DNA from: Lagopus muta
Lineage: Eukaryota > Chordata > Aves > Galliformes > Phasianidae
DNA length: 64,000 bases
Assembly (NCBI RefSeq): GCF_023343835.1
Contig: NC_064447.1
Location: 12,897,501-12,961,500 of the forward strand
Reading direction: 5' to 3'
The stretch's first letter is position 1, and each line of letters starts with the position of its first letter. Below, one piece after another: positions 49,001 through 62,402 of this stretch. A program made the translations under genes and the position numbers. The notes below the pieces were generated by a model. That model was not told the DNA's origin, searched no databases, and saw nothing but the letters and a program-made list of their open reading frames with translations.

Positions 49001-50335
49001 TTTTCCTCGGGTTAATTAATGAGGGAAAGTCACAACACGCTGTTTGCATTGTGGTTTCCTGCATTGCCTTTCTCTAAAAGCCCATCCTCTTCCTCACCTC
49101 TGTTTCCTCCCCACTTTGTTTTATTTGACAATCATTTGCACACTGTTAGTCCTTCCTTCATGTAGCTTCAATTTTGGTTCTCTGGGGTTTGTCTCTGGCA
49201 CTGTTTCCCCATTTGTGTCCACCCTGCCTTTTGTGCCAGAGATTGAAGTGAATATATTTAATTTCCACTTTCTGAAGCACAGCTCATGCATTCTACTTCA
49301 CTTCCCACAGGTGAAGCTGAGGAAATGAGCACCATGTTCAGAAGTAGTTGGAAAAATAGCAAGCTGTGAAAAGCAGCTTTCAGTAATGAGGGGATCCAGT
49401 CTGCAAGGTTCCATTGCTTTCTTACCCTCCCATGCAATGGATGGTTAACTGCTGCGGTTGGAGAGCTTGGTCTCAAGGAAACTTCTGTTTATTTAAAGTC
49501 TAGAAAGAAGAGTCCCTAAAACAGGGAGTTTCTTGCTGGCAGCTGAGCTCTCCCTCTATAAAAAGCTTGGGCAGGGCAGTTGGTCTGCCAGCAGCTCAGA
49601 GAAGGAGAAAATTCTTTCCCCCCATCGTCCAGCAGTGCACACAGCACTCCTTGTGTGAGTGGGCATGGGCTGCACCGCCCCGCAGAAGCGATGCTGGCAC
49701 TTTGGGGGTGGGGGGTTCACACGTGTGGATTTGTCCTTCCTGCTCTGGCTAGGTCTGCCAAATGGTGGGAAAAAAATAAGATGATGGCACTGAAATGCCA
49801 CCTTCTTCTTGTTGTAGTGCAAAATTCCTACGCTTTGGAAAGTATTTGAGGCTAAAGACTTCAGAAATCCTAACCATGACTGCTGAGAAACTGAATGCTT
49901 TTCTTTTCCCTTTCCCAGAATATGAATCAGCTATAACTGAGCATAATCTACACCAGCACTGCGGATGCGTTTCCTGCCTATAGAACCCTTGCAGCGCTGT
50001 TAGGATTATCTCAAAACGTCCATCTCTCAGCAGACTGCTCCTAGGGAATTGTGGAGTCCCTCATCCACACCACTGAATGGGATTTCATCATCTGTCCGTG
50101 TCACTTCAGTGGGAGTAATGCAGTTAGCAGAAAGCAGTTGTCAGATTCACTCTGTTTAATGCTCGGCTTTATTCAGCTTTACAAGGGTGTTTCTCAGAGG
50201 CACTGTTTCATTTTGTCTCGTTCAAATCTTGTTAAAGAAGCAAACATTAAAAACTTTGTGAAAGACAACCACAGCTTCACCATTTGATCCTCTGGTGATG
50301 AATAAAACATCGCATATCTGAAGTAAGATAAAGCA
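46100..50335. other. Inferred intron of the middle receptor / C7orf50, nothing recognised
   Basis: No gene, RNA or transposon recognised. A GC-richer stretch ending in an AATAAA at about 48380-48600 could be the 3' end of a noncoding transcript, but there is no positive evidence. Confidence 0.4.
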
Positions 50336-50340
50336 CTTAC

Positions 50341-50415
50341 CTTTCCAGGAAAATGCTCCACAGATACAATTAGCTGAGACTTCCACTGTGAGTAGTCAGA
50401 TGAATTACAGTTACT
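50341..50415 (-). other. Candidate 5' noncoding exon of the middle receptor gene
   Basis: On the minus strand, CATTTTCCTGGAAAG|GTAAGTGC is a near-ideal splice donor with the last exonic base at 50341. Upstream, CTGCATAAATAGAAAGG (about 50430-50446) could act as a TATA-like element placing a start site near 50410. The leader would have no ATG and would be spliced over about 4.3 kb to the acceptor at 46069. Pairing of these two sites is inferred, not demonstrated. Confidence 0.3.
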
Positions 50416-50449
50416 GTTTGGAGGATGTAGCCCTTTCTATTTATGCAGA

Positions 50450-53400
50450 CAGCAGCGTGTGTATATCACAGTAACTTCTTTGGCTGTTATAAATCGCGAT
50501 GAAAACTCCAGTTGCTTGCTGACTACAAAAACATTCAGTTCTGCAAGGGAAACAGGAACTGGGTTTACATCATTCAAACCGTACACGTTGCATGCTTAGC
50601 AAACCTATGATTTCACCATGTGACTTTAAAGTTCAAATTATCCTCTGCAGGGAGATATTTTAGAACAGAAAAGTAGTGTTTGTTGCAGCCATTTCTGAGT
50701 CTGTGAGGCCATCCAGTGGAATTTTTTTCCTGCTCATGAAGCAGTCCTACACGCGTTGCCCAGCCTTTGCAATTACTTTTTTTGGTAAGTGTGCTGTTTT
50801 AATTCCTAGGGCTCTTGAAAAAGGAAAGCCAATTGAATAAGTGCAGATTCAAAGCCCATACTGAACTGGGCAGCTACGTGACAACAAAATACTTTGTGTC
50901 ATGGTTTAAAAATACAGTGTATTTCTATTTCTGCATGGGTTCTGGCTCTTGGAACACCCCCAGGGTTGTGCGCATTCAACAAACTACATTTCCAGATGCT
51001 CTGCAATGACCATGAGGTGCTAAAAGCCACGATTTTGAGTCCGTAATATGTTTTGAGTTGGGCTAAGCATCAATCTTCTCAGTGACTGCTTAATAGTATT
51101 CTCAAAACCTTAGATGGAAATGAGCAAGAAAGGCTTGGCTCATGATTATTCCTGTGCACACAGCCTTGTTGCTTGGAAGGCATCAGCTGCACCGTGCTTC
51201 CTCAAAGGAGCACATCAGTGGCAAAGCATGTTTTTTTCTAATCTTTAATAATCTGCTGTAGCTTTGGTCAGTGCTTCCTGTCTCCATGGTGTTTTACCTG
51301 TTGTGCTTTAGCAAGCTTTACTGAAAAATACTTGGAAAAATCCAAAACACTTCAAGAAAATGGAATAAAACCAATGCACCAGAGTGCAGGGCTCAGAATG
51401 GGGCTTGCAGGTTGGCTGGAGGCACAATGTCAGCTGAGGTTTGTGCTTCCACCTGAGGGTGAGCATTGCTGCTGCAAGCACTTCTCTCAAACCAGATGTG
51501 GGTTGCTTCAGGCTCTGTGAAGTAGCTGTGCTCCAAAACAGTTCTTCAGTAGCTCAGCAGCTCTGTGAAATGTGGTTTTCTAGGAGCTTGCACTTGTTGT
51601 TCAGAACACCCCAACTCCCACGTAGCTTTGTTTTTGAACATCTCAGCATGGTTGTTTGTTGGACTGGGTGCATTGTTTCCCTTTCATTCTTAATAGTGTT
51701 TCCAAATTGCTTCTGAAAAGCTTGAAGCTGGCTGGGTGGTGTACATGTTCTGTATGGCACAGCCGGTCTGGAGGTGTCCCCAAGTCCTTGTTTCTTCTGG
51801 TGGTATCAATTTCACATAATAAGCAAGGGTAAATGAGTGCAAGTCAGGCAAATGTGTTTTACTGTTGATTTTCCATGAGCTAAGCAAATTTGGAGTGTCA
51901 CCTTATCCTTCATACAGGACGTAGGGCTGCACAGAGAATGCACTGAACTGCATGAACAATCCAGTGGTTATGCTGGAAAGGCAAGAAAATTTTAGCAAGT
52001 GTCTGGTCCTCAACTAGGAGATACTAACCTGCCTTTTTGGGTTTCAGAACGGACTGTGTGCACACATGGGGTAACACTGAACAGCCCAGCATCTGCCCTG
52101 CTCTGACAGCAGTCCCTCACCAGCACTTGGTTCTGGCTGGGACAACCTGCTGGGGTTCATCTGTTCCCAATGCACCCTTTGTGACTACCAGTAAGATAGA
52201 GAAAAATCAGTGCCTGCACCAAAAGTTTAAGGGTGATTCAGATTGCCCTTTGTAAAGCTTTATTCTGAGGTAATTAGCAGCCAGTTGGTGAAGGAGGAGT
52301 AACTGGAGTGAAGAAAGCCCAGCACATCAGCATTGAGACTGCATTTCCTGTGTTTCAGTAGCAGCTTTTCTGCTAATGCAAGGTGTGAAGAAGAGCTTGG
52401 AGGGAGCTTGTCTTCTAATGAGAAAAATTATACAGAGAGAACTAGGAAAGAGAAAAGCTATTTCTTACACATCCCTTTTTAACGACAACAAAAAACAAAG
52501 GGAAAGCTTGCATCTCCAAATTTATGTTCATGTTTACAAATGTTATTCCGTATCGTGTGTTATTATCCAGCTGTACCTAAAGGAAAGAACGCTTATCATG
52601 CTTCGACTTGGGAGCAAGCAGCATGTTACAGTTTCAGAATACGTGCACTGATTCAAAGAAGAACATCAGAAAGTGTCCACATTCTATGGGTGGAGAAGTT
52701 TGGGTACTGAGAAATTTGGTGTCCCAAATGGATGGAAGAAACTGAGAGCCATAAGAGAAACAGAGGTCAGGAAATCAAGGTTTCCCAACTTCTTACTCCG
52801 TATTCTGCCCCGTTGGCATCCTAACAGCTACGCAGGGTGGTTTTGGCAGCAGCCCAGGGTGCTGTTACTTTGCTGTTACTTTCACAGTTTCTGCACTACT
52901 GAAAGAAAAGCGAGATGTTGCTGTTGTGAGACCAGCTGGGTCTTCTCTTAAACAATGGATCAGTTCAGTTCCGTCTGCTTAAATGATCACAGGGCACAAG
53001 TCATGAGAACAGTGGCAAACTGGTGTGGGGTTGTGTGAACCTTCAGAAAAGTGCGAAAACAAAGGTGGTTAAATGTCTGTTTGCATTCTTTTAGCACTAT
53101 TTGTATGAGTGATGTTGATTAATGATTAGCACGTGTGTGTGCTCTCAGTGGATGAGGTGAGCGTGGTAATGATGTTCTGCATAGGGCTGAGGCAGCTTCT
53201 CTTGCCTTTCTGATGGAGGGCTATTAAGGAAAGTCCCTTTGTTTTGGAACATCCAATGGCTGTTACTGCCCATTCCACAGCGTGCTGTGATGAAAAGCAA
53301 TGTTGTGTTACTGGAATTACGAACTGAAAAATAATCCACGTTTTTCCCTGAAGTTATTTTTCATAAACTATCATGTATTTCCATCTCAGTTATTCCTCTA

Positions 53401-56400
53401 ATGTAATTATCCAACAAAAAATAACCTGGGTGTGGGTGGGATGCTCACCACAGGAGGTTGGGGGAGGTTCAGTGTGCTGCTCAGGGGCTGAGCTGGCTGT
53501 GCAGAGTTTCTCTTGGTGGCACTTGGGCACCACGGGGCTGCTTGTGTCAGTGTGCTGACTCCTGATTCCTGCATGGGGGAGCTGCCTTGGGCTGACATTT
53601 TCTTGAATAATCTATTCAGATGTATTATTATTATTATTACTGTTAGGGTTTTTTGGTTTTTTTTTTTTTTGAGAAGAGCATCTATTCTAAGTTTCTTGTT
53701 ATATTGACATACAGTTACAGAGTCACTCTGAAATTGTTCTTCTTGCTTAGTCAGCTATTCAGCAGCAAGCAAATTTGAGTCCTCAATTAAAAGATCATGG
53801 AACTTCAGGCCTTTGAGGTGAAACATAAAGGCAAACAGAACAACAACGGAATCTGTGCACAGAGTCAGGAGTTGCCAGCTTGGAGAACTGAAGGAGTTCT
53901 GCTTGAGGATGAATTTTAGAATAAAAGCCATGTCTTTGTTTTTTCTGTGTTTGCTGCATGTTTTTGGGTTTTTGTTTGCTTGTTGGCTTCCTGATATCTT
54001 GATCTGTAAGTGGAACTGAGATGTGTCTGCTTCTGCCATGTAACTGCAGCAGATGGGTTTCAGGGTGGCATTTGGATATGTGGATGCTTTGAGCTCCTTT
54101 GGTCAGCCCACTGCACAGCTGGTTCATCTCCTCATTAGATAGACAGACTGATTGTAAGGTACGTGGAGCCATGTGGATTTGTGGAATTTAAGCTGTCTGC
54201 TTGGGTAGGGTTAAAAAAGCAGGAGCTGGTGATGTGGGTACATAGGCACTGGGATTAATAATTGCCTGCGCCTCTGAGGCTGCTCCTAAATCAACACTGA
54301 GCCTCTTATTGTAGAACAGCCGTGCTCTGTGCTGCGTTACCACGGCCGTCACATCTCAGGATTGCTCACCCATGATTCCCCATTAGTGATTTTATATTGG
54401 CTTATTTGGGCATTGTTTGCTGTTCTATAAACAGTATTTTCTTATTGTTACTCTGCAGTGATGTTTCCATCAGTCTCAAAATAAATTCCTCTGTGTGGGT
54501 AGATGTGCAGGTAACTCCTCAGTGGGGGCTGAAAATGGCTGTATTTCCAAATAATGCCTTAATGAGGGGTGGAAAACATCTTTGTCTAACAGCAGCTTCT
54601 ATAAAGGAAGGGGGCTCCGTGTAGCACTGCAGGTGTTAGAATGGCTATTTAATTTACATAGGCTGAGCTGAAAGGTTTCAGAAACTTCTCTATTAATAAT
54701 GAATGAAATCTATTTCATTTTGAATTAGTGAAAGCGTAACTTAATTAGGAAGAATTACGATGCTCTGGAGCTGGCTGGGAATGGCACTGCTTTTGATCTC
54801 TGAGCATCTTCTCTATGCAGTGCTTGGTACCAGCTGTTTCAGAACAAACACAAGAAACACATGCTCTTTTTTTTTAAATTTAATAAATATTTATGTCTTT
54901 TCAATAATCAGATTTCATAGTCTGGTTAAATATCCCGTGAGGTTAAAAAACACATTGAACATTGTTGAGGATTGTTTCTTGCAACAGAATTTTATGTACC
55001 TCGCTGTCTCAGCAGTGCTGTAGAAGCGATGGCTAATTTTGTGTCTCCTTCCATGTGCTTGCAGACAGGACCTGCTGGTACATTCATTTATAACCAGCAG
55101 CTGGTCTGATCTTGTTTCCATTGTGAACATGCATGGTTTGACTCGTTCTGTGGATCAAACCATCTTTGTGACACGCAGGATTGTTCTGTTAGTGACCACC
55201 AGGTGGTGTTTGTACAACAGTTTTGATCCCAGAATTAACATCAAAAATACCATTTATCTGGGAGGTGAGATGAAAACAAGTGTGGGAATTCTACCAGCTT
55301 CAAGATAAATTTTAGCTTAAATTTGCAGATGTACATGCTAAAATTAGGGTTATAGTTTTGTTGTATTATTGGTAACACATAGACTTGCATAGAAGTGATA
55401 AATCAAAGAACCTCCTAGGGGGGATTTATGATTTTAAAAACCCCTTTAAATTAGGGGATCAATTCTGCAGTTTTAGATGTTAACTTGATTGGAGTTGAGA
55501 GCTTTCCTGTATAATGGCAGCATTATTCCTGCTGTTTGCTCTAAGTATGCTCACAGGTACCTTAGGATGGCTCTAATTGGGAACCTGTTCCCTTTCCTAA
55601 CAATCTTTTCTCCAGCCCTCTGAGCTGAGAGTTTCTGTGCTGCTGCTTATTTCTGTTTTCACACTGAAAACACAGTATCTCACACACACAAAGTATCTTC
55701 AGGTGTTTTATAACCAGAAAGTGAATCCATTTCATCTGGTTTAAAAACTCATTTGTTCTGGGGAACTTCTGAAAGGAAGGTTTGTCTTTTTGTAAACGTT
55801 TGTGTATTGAATTGTTAATGCTCTGATAGGAATCTGGTATCGTTTAAGCCTTTTCCTGTCATGGTTTGTAACAACACGTGAGCTTTCTGCTGGGGATTGC
55901 AAGGAAATGTGAGCATTCTGTCAATGTGCTGTTCTTTAGAAGGGAGGAGTCGAAGGAAATGGCCTACACTTCCCAGGTAAGGCAAAGACTTGGTAGGAAG
56001 GAAGTGGAGTGACAAAATAGATAATAAATGCACTGCTCTCCTGCGGGATGAGAATGTATTCAAAATATGCCAAAGTGTTTTGATAGGTAATGGAAAGTTA
56101 AGGGAAATATGATGGGAAACATTTCACACTTGAGTCTGCACAGCTGGTTTTGTGCATTCAGTTGCTTTCACTTGGAAAAAGTATTGCATGATATGGTTAA
56201 GAAATACACAAGGTTTTACTTATCAAAAAGCTGCAAGAATTAATCTTAGAGCATATGTTTCAGATTCCTCAGTGTGTTGAGCACTTTGCAGCTGCAGAAG
56301 CTGAGGCCCAAATCAGTGCTTCTTGAAGTGCTCCGTTAAGAGAAGAACTGAGAGTGGCACTTGGCCAGGTTCTGCTTTTGTTTTCTGTTCCCAGCCCTGT

Positions 56401-59400
56401 GCCATTGCAGGGCAGCTCATGTGTAGGTCTCCAGCCTGGCCAGCGGCCTGCTTTCATTTGTATTTAGCAACAAGTAAGTTCTTAACTGTGTACGTGCACA
56501 GAAAAAGAGAACCGAATCTTGGTTATTATTTTTTTCAGTGTTACTTCCCCTCTTTCTGATATGGGTGTTCTATTTTCCTGCTAACCTCGGTGCTGTAACC
56601 TGTTTTCCTGTAATAGAACAGTTCAGTGCTTTCTGTCTCGGTGCCAAAATATGGTTGTCCTCATTGAGGTCTCCCTGTGCTCACAGACAAGGGCTGATTC
56701 TGCTGCATATTGGTACAGTTCAGCCTCATGTAAACCTACTGACTTGCCTGGATGGTACACTGAGTTTACACTGATGATCAGTTGGGTTCACTTGCACAAA
56801 GAAGTGACAAACACACAGCCAGTGTACACATTAACCAACAACTTTGTATTTTTTGCACCAATTTTTCTGTCCTATTAGTTGTAGGATTCACTATGCTGAA
56901 AAAACCTATGACTTTTTGCCTTCATTCCCAGCCGACTTCATGCTGATGCATAATTAGATGTTAACGATGTAAAAATTGTGACCTAGAAAATCTAGGTATT
57001 TCACCACCCCTGGTTTGACATCCAAGTCACAAAGTTGTGATGTTTTGGTCCTGTGAAGGAGCACAGCATTAGCCTTGCCTGCAAGTAGCCCTTTTGTCAA
57101 AAAGAAGAGCCCACACCTCTTACCAATCAGATGGGCTTTAACAATTTTTCTATTTAGAGTCTTAGGAGTCGGTGGTTTCTTTGTGAAGCTTTGCCAAAAG
57201 TCCATTTCATGTCGTTCTTGGATATAATATGGAGGGACCTCATTTCTTTATTTCAAGTAGAACCAGGAATTCTCCAGTGGTTGGTCGCTTTCTTTCCTTA
57301 ACTGAACATTGCATCTTCATAGAGCATCTCAATTTGATTTCTAAATGGAAACTTTTGAAACCAGGACGCCTACTGGGTTTGTCAACACAGACCTGACTTG
57401 AACTGGCTGTGTTAATACCTTCAGCAGAAGCAGAGACGAACATCTTTGTTAGTTCACAGATTTGACTTAATTGGCTCTTCAGGAAGTGGCCTTTAAGTCA
57501 CAGCTCATCTCGAGCATGAAGTTGAATTTTGTGAGAAAATAACGCTGTTAATAATGGCGCTTAACAAGTGCTTACTTTCTAATGCCAGTATGTACATACC
57601 GGAACATACAGTACACTTGACTGTCCAGAGGTTTGCATTTAATGATACACTTGCTTTAAGAAATAATTTAATGAATTACTTCAAAATTATTTTTTCATCA
57701 GTAGGCTGATTTTTATCATGCATATATACAGTATTTTATTCATATTTATTTAGATGCAAAGTAGGCATGCCCCTATTTACAGTCATCAAAACCTTTGGGT
57801 ATCGAAATGGAAAGGCCTCGTCCCTGAGAACTTTGTATTTTAGAAATTAGCCCATAAAGGTTCCTCCATAGTTACATTATGGTGCATTTCCTTGAGTATT
57901 TTAATGCGCTTGCTCATGTCCTGCTTCTATAAATACTGTGAAGTTCTTGCTTTGTGGGATATTGCTTTTTAAGGGACACCACATGAGAGCACTGGAATCA
58001 AGTTCAGAATTTAGAGGAACAGCAGCCAGCCCATTCCATGGCACGGTTTCTTTGAGGCAAATGATCAAATTCACTCTTAAAAATCCTTGAGTTTCTGTCA
58101 GTCTTGTTCGTGAAGTTATCAGCACTCCTTGCCTGTATGATTGCCATCACATTTAGTAGATTATTGAGGATATGCACAAACTTAATTCTGCTGCAATAAA
58201 AAGGATCTTGAGGAAAAAAATCAAAGTTGAGGTTTGAAGGGTAGATGATAGAAGACTTTTCTTTCTCCTGTTAAGTTGCAGCTTCCATTTTCCGTGCAGT
58301 TCCATTTGTAATGCCAAATCGTTGGATGGAGGTTGAGTTGTCATGGAGGAGGTGGTCTTGGGAATTACCACGTGTACAAGGCCAAGCACAAAAGGATCAG
58401 GAGCAGAATGAAATGGAATAGCATGTTTGGGTAGAGAACTGAAGGAGACGAGGGGAATAACAGAAAGAGGTGATGAAAGAGCCGTGGCCTGGTGATTTAA
58501 CCTGAACAGAAATAAATGTGACAAGTGCTTAGACATGGGAAGTAGTGTGGTGCATCTTAGGAAGAGGGGAAATGGACGCAGGGCAGCAGCACAGCAGTTA
58601 CAGCTGCCCTTGTGCTGCCTGCTCAGCCCGCTGCCCTGGCCGTGTCCCAGCCCCACGAGGCTCTGCTCACACCCAGGTTTGCCAGCTCCTCTCTGCTGCT
58701 GTTTGTTTTCCTGCCCCGTGGGTCACAATTTGTTGAACAGTTTTGACGTGAGAGATGTGACGTGGTGCTGCAGGATGCCCAGTGTTCCCCGGAGGGAAGA
58801 TGAGTCTCCGTTTACTCAGCAGTTCCAAGGAAAGATTTGCTATGAATGGCTGTGGGTGTGAGCTTGACTGCTTCAAATGAGTGTAACTTGCAATTCTTAG
58901 AATATATCTCAAGTTAAGAGAAAAATGAAACCAAAAAATGGTTATGAAAACCAAGAAGCCAGTATTGTGTCTGCAGAGGCATAGGTTAGTGTGTGAATGG
59001 ACGTGGTGGTAAGGAAAGGCTTCCTTCTGTGACCTGGTTTTAATCCACAGGCTGACACTGTGAAGCAAAGTAATGCGATTATGCTGGCTAGCTTTCATGG
59101 GGAGAAACCACCACACAAATAGATGACTTGCTGTGTAGGGTTTCAATGGTTAAACAAGTTCACTGAGATAGAAAACAGTATTGAAAGCAAAAGGGGAAGG
59201 GGTGAGCAGGATGTTGATAATGTAAATGATGACTGTATACGAACCAGGTAAGCGAAGATGGCAGTGAGAAGAATGACTCAAATGATGGTGAAAAGAGGGG
59301 AAAAGATCTGAGAAAAGTCTGTTCCTCATCTCCTTCTCACTTAAACTTAACCATTTTCCTATGCTCATAAATTGTGACCAGCTATTAGATCAGATGATGC

Positions 59401-59847
59401 AATAGAAAAGATTTAATTCTGTTTTTACTCTATGGTTTTTCTATAACAGAGGCTGAAAACCCCTGATTTTTTTTGGCTGAAGTCTTGCTGAATGATTTGT
59501 GTTGTGACAGATAAAGCAAAGAAATGATTTGTTGCAGGGCCAGTGGCAAAGAAGTCCTGCTAGCCATCAGCCAATGGGAGAATGTTAGCATAACTTCTGT
59601 CCCCTCCGCTGTCACTAATGCAACAACAGCAGCAGGTGGTTGTTTGGATCAGGGTAGTTTTGTTTCCAGCAGCTTTTTGTATTTCTCATGTTCTTCAAAC
59701 ACTCTGAGCTGTGTTGGTTTTTTCCATCCCCACTGTGAAATACAGAAACTGTACTTTCGCTGTGTATTTGTGAATCACATTGGGAGACACTGCATTTTTC
59801 CCCAGGTCAGCAAGAAGCTGATGTTGAGTGGAATTCATATGTATGTA
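50450..59847 (+). other. C7orf50: Inferred C7orf50 intron, no gene recognised
   Basis: About 9 kb with only short chance frames on both strands. A (TTA)n run (53626-53639) and a nearby poly-T tract (53658-53671) are the only evident repeats. No C7orf50 DUF2373 exon, RNA gene or intact transposon was recognised. Confidence 0.45.
53626..53671. repeat. (TTA)n and poly-T low-complexity tract
   Basis: TTATTATTATTATTA units followed within 20 bp by a T run. Confidence 0.8.
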
Positions 59848-60376
59848 GGTCGCTCCAGATGTAATGCCTCCTATTTTTTTGCCATGGAAAGCACTGCAGA
59901 TACAAAGAGCATAACAACAGTGCTTGGTAGAGCAAATTCTCAGCCACCAAACTATTTTTCAACACGGTCACCACCGTGAGCTGTGCATTTTTGCCAGCAA
60001 ACAACAAGCACCTGCATACTGCACTTGTTAAAATCCACACCCGTGTGAGCGACCAGAGTCAGTGTCACTGCTGGAATGCGTTGCCCACCCCTGTCAGTGC
60101 TCACACCCACTGTTTGGTCTCCACAAACCTTCAGCAAGCGTTGAAAAATGTCAGTGAGTGCTATTTATTTCGAAACACCTTTGTTCTGTACACACTTCCA
60201 ATGTCCGATGCCACTTTGTCAGAGTGCCCCTCTGCTGCCATCTGTCACACGGCAACAGCACGTCACAGAAAATTGCTGGGGAGGTTCAGCCTCTACTGCC
60301 ATCCCACCAACATCCACCTCTGACATCGTGGACCAACAAAATAAAATAGGAGGCATTACTTTTGGAGCATCCCTCG
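59848..60376. mobile_element. Mariner-type DNA transposon, non-autonomous 529-bp copy
   Basis: Flanked on both sides by TA (59846-59847 and 60377-60378), the mariner target duplication. Left end GGTCGCTCCAGATGTAATG then CCTCCTATTTTTTTG; right end reads, in reverse complement, CGAGGGATGCTCCAAAAG then TAATGCCTCCTATTTTATTTTG, so terminal inverted repeats are evident though diverged. It is far shorter than an autonomous mariner (about 1.3 kb) and encodes no transposase. Its interior matches the copy at 21.6-22.5 kb in the same orientation, including CTCACACCCACTG and CTGCCATCTGTCACAC. The family is probably chicken Galluhop or a derivative, named from memory. Confidence 0.82.
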
Positions 60377-60377
60377 T

Positions 60378-61356
60378 ATTATTCCCATCCTAAAATCTTG
60401 CATGCATTGAAAGGTTTTTTTTTTCCTGGGTTCCGAACTTCCAGTGATCCCTGAGATTAAAGAGATTTCAGTTTATTTGTAGAGAAACATATCCCTTGAA
60501 AATAAGAAATGTTAATCATAAACATATTTATTTTTAAGATAATTACTCTCGTTACAGATGAACATATGTGGACCATAACACTTAGCCAGACATTCTTTAC
60601 TCGTTCAGTTTTGATTTAAGTTTGTAAACCATTGTGTCCTTCATTTTAACATGTGGAACAAAAATCTCTCAATTCCCCTAGAATTAGTTAATAAATATTT
60701 TTTGAATTCCTGAAATGCCTTAGGATGCAAACAAAGCACCGGAAGAATAAAACATGTTACTGTTGTGTCTAGGAAAAATCTGATTCGTCGTACGTGTTAA
60801 TAGCTTAGGTTAGAGAGTGTGAGAATATAGCTTCTGAAAATGGTAGAGTAGGGAATTTGATGATGGAGAGGAAATTAAATAATTTAATTTATAATTAACA
60901 TTTACTATTCGGACATGTTTAATTGGGTGATACGCCCTTTAGCAAAGATCACCCGTATCATCTTCATTGAAAAATACTATTTACTTCATCAAGGATAGCG
61001 CTGTTACTTCTTTGCACAGAAAACAAGGTAATGCCTTTTCCCCTACAAGGTGCTGTGTGTTCAGTCAGGATTTCCATCATCTGCTTAGTGATTTGTTCAG
61101 ACAGGAGTATTAGAATGATGAAGACAGAGCTTACGCTTTGTAAGCAGTTCAGTGCACTGAGAGTGTTAGATGTCACAGGTATTACAGCACATAGCCAGAG
61201 TCTTACAGATCTCAGCAAACACATTTGGAAAGTTAAGACTCTTTCACTCATTAAAGGCTCCTCCTGGTTGGGGCTGTCACGTCGGTGACTTTGAGTGCCA
61301 ACGCAGCCACATCGCAGTCTGAGTACTGCAGTAACAGCACCAGAGGTGCTCAGTGC
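60378..61356 (-). other. GPR146: 3' flank / probable 3' UTR region of GPR146
   Basis: An AT-rich stretch downstream of the GPR146 stop on the minus strand. A minus-strand AATAAA (as TTTATT on the + strand) occurs near 60527-60532 and could be a polyadenylation signal. No other gene is visible. Confidence 0.35.
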
Positions 61357-62358
61357 CTACGTCATGACTTGCTGTACTGCTGTGCGTTCGTGAGAACACC
61401 CCTGGTTCCCACAGTGTATCTTTTTGAGCAGCCGTCGTAATTTGTTGGGAAAGTTTTTGTTGATGTATCTATAAAGCAAAGGCATCACGAAGCTGCTCGA
61501 GAAAGCCAAGAATTTGGATAAAACCTTGGTAAAATGTAATATCCGACTGTAGTTTTCATCTGCAGGTCTTCCTCGTGCGTAAGTAAATGTGCTTACCAAA
61601 AGGGTAATGTAATAGGGTGTCCATAACGTGAACTGTGTACAGACTGTGGCAATCAAAAGCCTGTGCACCGATGGATCTAATCGTCCAGTGTCTTGATCCA
61701 GAGGTGTCGCCTCTTTGCGTATCCTCAGGATCAGAATAAGTGCATACAGTACTGCGACAGCCGGAACGACGTACCCGATAAACACCATGATGGCATCCGC
61801 TGCCTCTTTGTTCTGCATCTTGGAACATTCAATTATTTTAGTGGATACGTGGTTGCAGACGTAGAACAGAAGAGATGAGAAACTCGTGAGCATGGCTCCT
61901 CCCCATATGAATCCACAGACGTGCTTGGTGTTGTACACGCTGGACATGTAAGTTCTGGGTAGGGCGCGTTCGATGTAGTAGTCCAGACTGAGCAATGTGG
62001 TAGAGTACATGGTAACCAAAGATGAGACGTTGAACAAAATAAGCAACGTGATATAAACTTCGTTGTTAGAATTCCAGATGGCCCATTTTGTGTTGGCAAG
62101 ACCTAGGAGGTACATTGGTGCCAGGGTGTTGATGATGAGACCAGCAATGGCGATATTGACAAAGTAAACATCGGGCATCGTCATGGTCGCTTTGTTGTAC
62201 AGGTTGACCAGGACCAGCAGGCCGTTGTAGCACAGGCCAATTGGGAAACATATGATGAGGTAGAGTAGGGAAAAGATGGACAGCACGAAGTGGAAGTCCT
62301 GGCAGAGATGCTGGTCCTCGCTGTTGTCAGTACTGTTTAAGGTTTCACAGCTCCACAT
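61357..62358 (-). CDS. GPR146: G protein-coupled receptor 146 (GPR146)
   Basis: An intronless 333-residue orphan seven-transmembrane receptor, the same length as I recall for human GPR146 and colinear with it from MWSCE at the start to the C-terminal VQQV. Mammalian GPR146 promotes hepatic cholesterol/VLDL output through ERK signalling and has been proposed as a C-peptide receptor. Diagnostic blocks: [17 protein letters not shown] (TM2, Gly in place of the usual Asp), [20 protein letters not shown] (TM3-ICL2, replacing DRY), CGFIWGG (TM4), and [20 protein letters not shown] (TM7, no NPxxY). N8 (NST) is a glycosylation site. A splice acceptor (TCTCTCTCTACAG|A) starts the exon at 62402, 44 bp 5' of the ATG, so a 5' noncoding exon is expected to the right. 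It lies antisense in the inferred C7orf50 intron, as in human. Confidence 0.97.
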   Translation of the reverse strand: MWSCETLNSTDNSEDQHLCQDFHFVLSIFSLLYLIICFPIGLCYNGLLVLVNLYNKATMTMPDVYFVNIAIAGLIINTLAPMYLLGLANTKWAIWNSNNEVYITLLILFNVSSLVTMYSTTLLSLDYYIERALPRTYMSSVYNTKHVCGFIWGGAMLTSFSSLLFYVCNHVSTKIIECSKMQNKEAADAIMVFIGYVVPAVAVLYALILILRIRKEATPLDQDTGRLDPSVHRLLIATVCTQFTLWTPYYITLLVSTFTYARGRPADENYSRILHFTKVLSKFLAFSSSFVMPLLYRYINKNFPNKLRRLLKKIHCGNQGCSHERTAVQQVMT

Positions 62359-62402
62359 AGTGATTTTAGCTCTTGTATCTTCTCTGCTGGTTACCAGCTT
62401 TT

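Noticed and set aside
58153-58656. 167-codon minus-strand frame
   Set aside because: No homology or domain recognised and no splice support.
59524-59979. 151-codon plus-strand frame
   Set aside because: Runs into the mariner terminal repeat and has no transposase motifs; chance frame.
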